Below, piece after piece: positions 59,216-64,000 of a stretch of DNA of 64,000 bases. Source of the DNA: Glossina fuscipes (Eukaryota; Arthropoda; Insecta; Diptera; Glossinidae); the NCBI RefSeq assembly GCF_014805625.2, contig NW_023998431.1, positions 4,938,622-5,002,621 of the forward strand, read 5' to 3'. Every line of letters begins with the position of its first letter. The first letter of the stretch is position 1. The notes under the pieces were generated by a model. That model saw only the letters and a program-made list of their open reading frames with translations. It was not told the origin of the DNA and ran no database searches. The position numbers and the translations under genes were made by a program.

Positions 59216-60677
59216 TGCCTTATTGCAGATCCAAAAATAGGTCGAAATACATAAAAGCACCTGATATACATTTGCTTGCATGTTCCATGTAATTTCCTAA
59301 TAAATGTATCACGTTCCGCTTTGGTTTATTAACTTTGTGCCCATGCTGTCCATACTGAAAAATTTTTTGGTTACTGTTGATTGACTTGTTCTCTGTTATA
59401 TTATTAAAAAAAAATCTCTTCATATGATTTTATCCTTTTTTTTTTTTTTTTGGTTCTTTTAAAAGGACAACATAATTGATTGCTGTCGCTCATGTAGCAA
59501 GTTATATTTGATATAACATTTTTTTTTGGATTTGAAATGCCGTTATGAAAGCCGTTAAAATCCTAGAAAAAATATTCTTATAAAATGCATAGATTGGACA
59601 TTTTCTAAAAATCTAACCCTTAAAGTGAACTTGGCAAATTTGGGAATAAAAAAATTAATATAACAGCTTAGAATAGAGAATGTCGTTGTCAACCACAATC
59701 CACAGTATGCAGCCCATATATTTACCAGGCTTTTAAAAAGCTCTCGATCAAGATAGCCAGCATTGCTCGAACTTCAATGTTAGGGAAATATTTATGAATT
59801 TTTTTTGGCCGGTGTTCAAGATTTACCAAACTACCTCTCAGTTCCATGAACGTATTGAAGTGAACGATAGTTAGCAAAAGTTGGCATTAACGACTTCAAA
59901 TTAATTCAAATCCCAGCGTTTTTTTGTTTTTTTTTTTGTTTTTTCTTTCATTGCTATTACTCAACACTTCACAGAAACACTGAACGCCAAGTTGCTTGCT
60001 ATGATTGCCCCAATAACTCATTCGTTTTATAAAAATTACTTTTACACAATTGACCAAAAAATAAAACAATGATGGAAGAAAGACAGTGATAATTAAGTTA
60101 TCTCGAGGGTCTTGCTAATACTTTTGTTAAGCTCTATTAATTTAGTATTATATTGCTGTTATCTAGTATCGACTCGTTAACATCGTTGCTGTATTCTTAA
60201 GAGTTGGTTGCGAGACTACATGTTGTATATTTAAATTTCAATTTATATTTATTGTTTTTTCTCTAACACAAAGCACATGTTTGTTTCATTAACCTTAACA
60301 CATGTTCTCTTAATTATTATCGATAACTAGAAATCCAATGGATTACAAAAATATAACAAAAACAATCCTAAACAAAAATAGAGAAAAGAATAAAAAAAAA
60401 AAAAAAATAGTTTTCATTTTGTTATAACGTTACGTTTCAGTCAGTTGTTTGTCTACCGTGGCCTGTGTAAATATTGCAGAACGATATTGGAGCACGTACG
60501 GTGCTACAGCATGTTATACCGAACACAAATTATGAGCAGCATTTCTACCATTTGGCGATTCTTTTACATACTTTTATTTAGCTTTTGTTTTTCCTCTCTT
60601 CTTTTGTTTTTGTTGTTTTTTTTTTTTTTTTTCTTATTTTTATTCTAACATACCGTGAAGTAGCATATAGTAACCAT
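59216..60677. other. Non-coding stretch
   Basis: No gene. Homopolymer tracts near 59437-59451, 59921-59942, 60391-60407 and 60615-60632. Confidence 0.45.
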
Positions 60678-60708
60678 TAACAACAACAACAACAATAGCA
60701 ACAACAAC

Positions 60709-60741
<33 letters not shown>

Positions 60742-60793
60742 ATCGACAATAACAAAGACAACAACAACAACAACAACAACAATATTAAGAATA
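60678..60793. repeat. Compound (AAC)n/(AAT)n microsatellite
   Basis: Alternating blocks of AAC and AAT triplets, interrupted once by a tcgac/agac stretch. Confidence 0.95.
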
Positions 60794-61489
60794 ATAACAA
60801 TAAAATGTAAGTGTCTACATATGCACTTGCATACTTGAAAATTGTACACATATATGTGTATATGTATAAGCTGATGCAATAGACAAAAAGCACCCACAAT
60901 GCTTGCTGCCATGTGAAGGGATATGTGCCTAGCAATACAAGTAATTGGAAAATCACAGAAAACTGAAGAAAAGAGGGGAAAAAAAAGACTTCTTTCATTG
61001 ATATGCGAACATGTTTATTGCTTTCTCTGCTTATTTTTTAAAGTGGACTAAGTCTACTTCACAGATCACAAAAATATCTTTTTTACTAAAAGAATTTCAA
61101 ACTTCAAATGGCTTTGCATTAAGGACACACCTCAGCCAACGCAATATTTATAATAAGTAAATTATATCGGAAACATTTCATACTGAGTGTACGCCAGGGT
61201 AATGATCGCCTTTAACTTTTCCGATTAGATTTTGCGTCTTGAAAGGAATATATCCGATCTAATAAAGCTGTTGTCATGATGAAAGTTCTAAACGGTATGG
61301 CTTCAAAGGTGCACTTACAATTCACGCAATACTTCCAATTCCCAATTTGATAGAGATTGATAATTTTACTACTTAGGAAGGTGATCAGGAATTTTACTGA
61401 AAAAATAGCGATTCACATTGAAATTTGTAACGTTTTTGTAGTCATCACTGAAGGATGACGGCACACTTAATTGTTTACAACGTTCGTGG
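60794..61489. other. Non-coding stretch
   Basis: Nothing recognised. Confidence 0.4.
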
Positions 61490-61900
61490 AACCCAAAAGG
61501 AACTTTCACATACCCTATAAACTATATATGTAGTACTCTTGATGAGCATCGAATTCTGAATCGGTTTAGACGCGTCTGCCTGTATGTGTGCCTGTGTCGA
61601 TGTGCGTTGTCGGCAAAAACCAAGATGTAGGCTTCAAATTTGTGAAAAATATTAAAAACTTTTGCGAGCGGATTGATATTGAAAACGGACCATATCTGTC
61701 GAAGGGCATGCACACAGTAAAGCGATTACCTCTGAAGTTCTACACCGAGTTTGTAGATATAAATTATTCCCTTCCATGTAAACAAGATGACTTTAGGGCA
61801 ACTGTAACCAAACTTTCCGAAGAATCGTTCCCGATTAGGACGTCGAAAAATAGAAAAAAAAGTTGCGTGAGCCCCGGCAACTTAAAAAGGGATTCGTAAA
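61490..61900 (+). repeat. Dispersed repeat member with unassigned open frame
   Basis: cccaaaaggaactttcacat, gatgagcatcgaattctgaa, then tcggtttagacgcgtctgcc match the family order at 24355-24440 and the complement at 42370-42545. A 103-codon frame (61588-61899) begins inside the repeat's GTCTGCCTGT motif; its peptide is not recognised, so a gene is not called. Confidence 0.4.
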
Positions 61901-63749
61901 CACTTTTGGCTACATATAAATACACTTATAAATTTTCGATATATTCAAATCTATACCTTACTTAAATCTATAACAATCTGTTCATTTCAATCGTCTCATA
62001 CCGTGCACTTCCACAGCTGTGTAAACATGTAGGAAAGAAGTCTTCTTGAAAAAGAATGAGCTTCAGAACTTCATTTCAGAAAGAACACATATTCACACAT
62101 TTCCATGAGAAGTATTCGATGCAGTTGACACTCGACTTCGATCTCTTATCGATACCTTACTTATAATGGGGAGATTGTAAAATGCATAGGCAATCTGAAA
62201 TATTTCTTTCTTTTTCCATTGTTGTAAACTAGCGAGTCACTTGTAAGTCCTCACAAGATATTAATTCAAATGCCACGAGTCCGTAGCAATGTAAAATCTA
62301 AATTAATATTTCATTAATTTTTCTCTCTTTTTTAAAGATTTAGGTCACTTTTACAATAAACCGCCCATTCATAAGAAAACATGTACATACGTTTTCATGT
62401 CTTAGTATCAACTCATCACTAGGACGTCAAAACACTTGCTACCGTCTATTTGCTCTGCTTCTCCTTAACTTTTCACTCCTTCTTCAAAGCTTAATAGTAG
62501 AGTAGTAGAAAGTAATTTATAATTGAACACTTGATAAAATTGTAGTCAGGAAGAAGAAGAATACTCGTTGTATAGTGTTCATGTGCTGATTTAACGTTTA
62601 TTAGGCCATATTGGATGTACGTATGTTATATGTTACATAGTATATTGTATACTATATAAGCGTTTTTATGTTATTATAAAGTAAGTAAAGAAAATTTGTG
62701 GATGTCTCTGGAAGAAAAAAGGATAAACATACGAAATGTTCTATACACATATATATGTATAGAAATGTATATGAATATATCAATTTCAGTAAAGCAGTAG
62801 AACTAACAAGAAACGGTAGGTAGAAATTGAGCATTTCCTAATGAGAGGCAACATTGACATTTAATGGGTGCGTGTGCGAATTTTTACGAGTTTGAGTGTC
62901 ATTGTATGTAAACAATTTATGCTTATGGAATACTAATGTAATGAAAATTCATTTTCCGCACGTTTACCAATTAAAAGAAAATCACATAGATTTAATGCTC
63001 TTTTATTGGATATACGCATATATTGAACTAAGAAAAAATTAATAGCGCTTTTCCCAATAGATGGTTTCAGAGCCGCATAACTTTGCTAACATTGATAACT
63101 CCATCAAGCTAAAGCTAATTAGCTTTAGTGGAATGACGTCGCGAATATATTCTTCTTGGCCTATTATTTTACACCACTTTGTAGAAAAGTTCAAGATCGT
63201 TCCAATCCCCGTCTTTGCGTAGAAAGCTTCTAAACTATACTTTTAAGTCAGGAGGAAATTTTAAATTGATATTTCAATGAGCGTGCGCTCCTCCGTCATC
63301 GTAACAACTCTTAGTCGTTAATTCAACAATTTATCGCAAGCTATCGTCGAATGTAACTTCACCGTTCAAATTTCAAATTAATTTTGTCGAATATGGTACG
63401 AATTTCTTGTCCACCACTCATTGGTGTGTCTGTATTCACTTTGTGAATTTAACTATATATCCTGAATCTACTTTAGAAGGCTTATAAAGTGATCAACTAG
63501 AGATTCTCTATCCATATAGATCCATATCGATTAAGTCGTTAATTACCGGCATGGATAACTGACGCTTAGCACTTATGTTTTTAAGTTCACAGACCGAGTT
63601 AACGATAATTTGATGTCAAGAACAATTAAAATTATTTCAGAACTGAATAAATTAAATGGGAAACAAGTAAGTCGTTCATACATTTATACATTCATTTTGC
63701 ATTTATTTTCTTAATAAAATACAAAATGATATTTTTTTTTTTTTTTCAG
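61901..63749. other. Non-coding stretch
   Basis: No gene recognised. A perfect 20-bp palindrome (ctaaagctaattagctttag) lies at 63109-63128. The region ends in a branch-point-like cttaat and a 16-nt T tract. Confidence 0.4.
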
Positions 63750-63802
63750 GTATACCCGGCATACCTTTCACGGAAGCCATTACATGAACACCGGCCCGAA
63801 GC
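63750..63802 (+). other. Candidate exon with strong acceptor
   Basis: tttttttttttttttcag directly precedes GTATACCCGGCATACCTTTC, a GC-rich stretch in AT-rich surroundings. A cttaat branch-point-like word lies about 35 bp upstream. A possible donor is AAGC|GTAAAC at 63802/63803, giving 53 nt. Two frames are open across it (VYPAYLSRKPLHEHRPEA, which then stops; or YTRHTFHGSHYMNTGPKR, which stays open to 63945). Neither is recognised, so whether this is a coding, UTR or false exon is unsettled. Confidence 0.27.
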
Positions 63803-64000
63803 GTAAACTGAGGGGATTTAAATTTAACAAAATCGATTTTCCCGTCAAAGATCTTATTATTCTTCACCAATTTTCGTCAAAAAATACAGTAAATTACATT
63901 TTGTTATCACATAAAGGCTTATTTTGGAATTTGGATGGAAAATAGATATTCGTTGTTTATATAACGGCTTTTTCAAGGTACGGCGTTATACGTATCTGGA
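63803..64000. other. Non-coding or intronic end of window
   Basis: AT-rich again; nothing recognised apart from the possible frame extension to 63945. Confidence 0.35.

Noticed and set aside
60640..60998. Minus-strand frames rich in V, I or L
   Set aside because: Produced by the AAC/AAT microsatellite read in different phases.
61588..61899. 103-codon frame, fairly balanced composition
   Set aside because: Its start lies in a repeat motif (GTCTGCCTGT) and no family resemblance was seen; kept only as a note under the repeat.

Overview
The window reads as AT-rich, intron- or intergenic-type DNA from a higher fly. A tephritid-like dipteran is my best guess. That guess rests on the mix of I-clade and RNase H-bearing LINEs, mariner relics, and dispersed repeats of the kind I associate with tephritid genomes; it is an inference, not a measured assignment. 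I see no intact protein-coding gene. Homopolymer runs (A/T up to 40), microsatellites and decayed transposable elements fill most of the sequence.

Layout. 1-3203 (-): a broken I-clade LINE running off the left edge, with an RRM-like/zinc-knuckle ORF1 and an APE endonuclease/RT ORF2 that has lost its RT core. 5231-5906 (+), 10583-11320 (+) and about 47178-47640 (-): three relics of one Tc1/mariner-type family, recognised from a shared C-terminal protein signature and a shared 3' end. 17.7-18.6 kb: a dispersed repeat with a 46-bp tandem duplication. 19.8-22.4 kb (+): a possible LINE scrap followed by a clear RT + RNase H LINE relic. 22793-23812 and 33859-34879: two highly similar copies of a roughly 1-kb element in opposite orientation, about 10 kb apart; the second has CCT...AGG imperfect terminal inverted repeats and a 7-bp target duplication. 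Beside it lies a tRNA-like sequence with a T-run terminator (34891-34967).

38561-38745 is a tRNA-headed, (AAT)n-tailed SINE-like unit, and 48964-49057 is a tRNA 5' half with the same kind of tail. Further mariner scraps lie at 39.2 kb (+), 46.7 kb (-) and 59.1 kb (-). Members of a dispersed non-coding repeat family recur at about 12.9, 16.2, 17.8, 24.3, 26.8, 31.8, 40.2, 41.4, 42.4, 48.1, 55.5 and 61.5 kb. Three places (9689, 50157, 63750) have strong pyrimidine-tract/AG acceptors followed by sequence unlike their surroundings, and may be exons of a gene larger than the window.

The elements do not form a pathway. The window is best read as a transposon graveyard, possibly a large intron or heterochromatin-like interval. 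The most interesting structures are the inverted 1-kb pair, the tRNA-headed repeats and the multi-copy mariner family with one unusually open relic.
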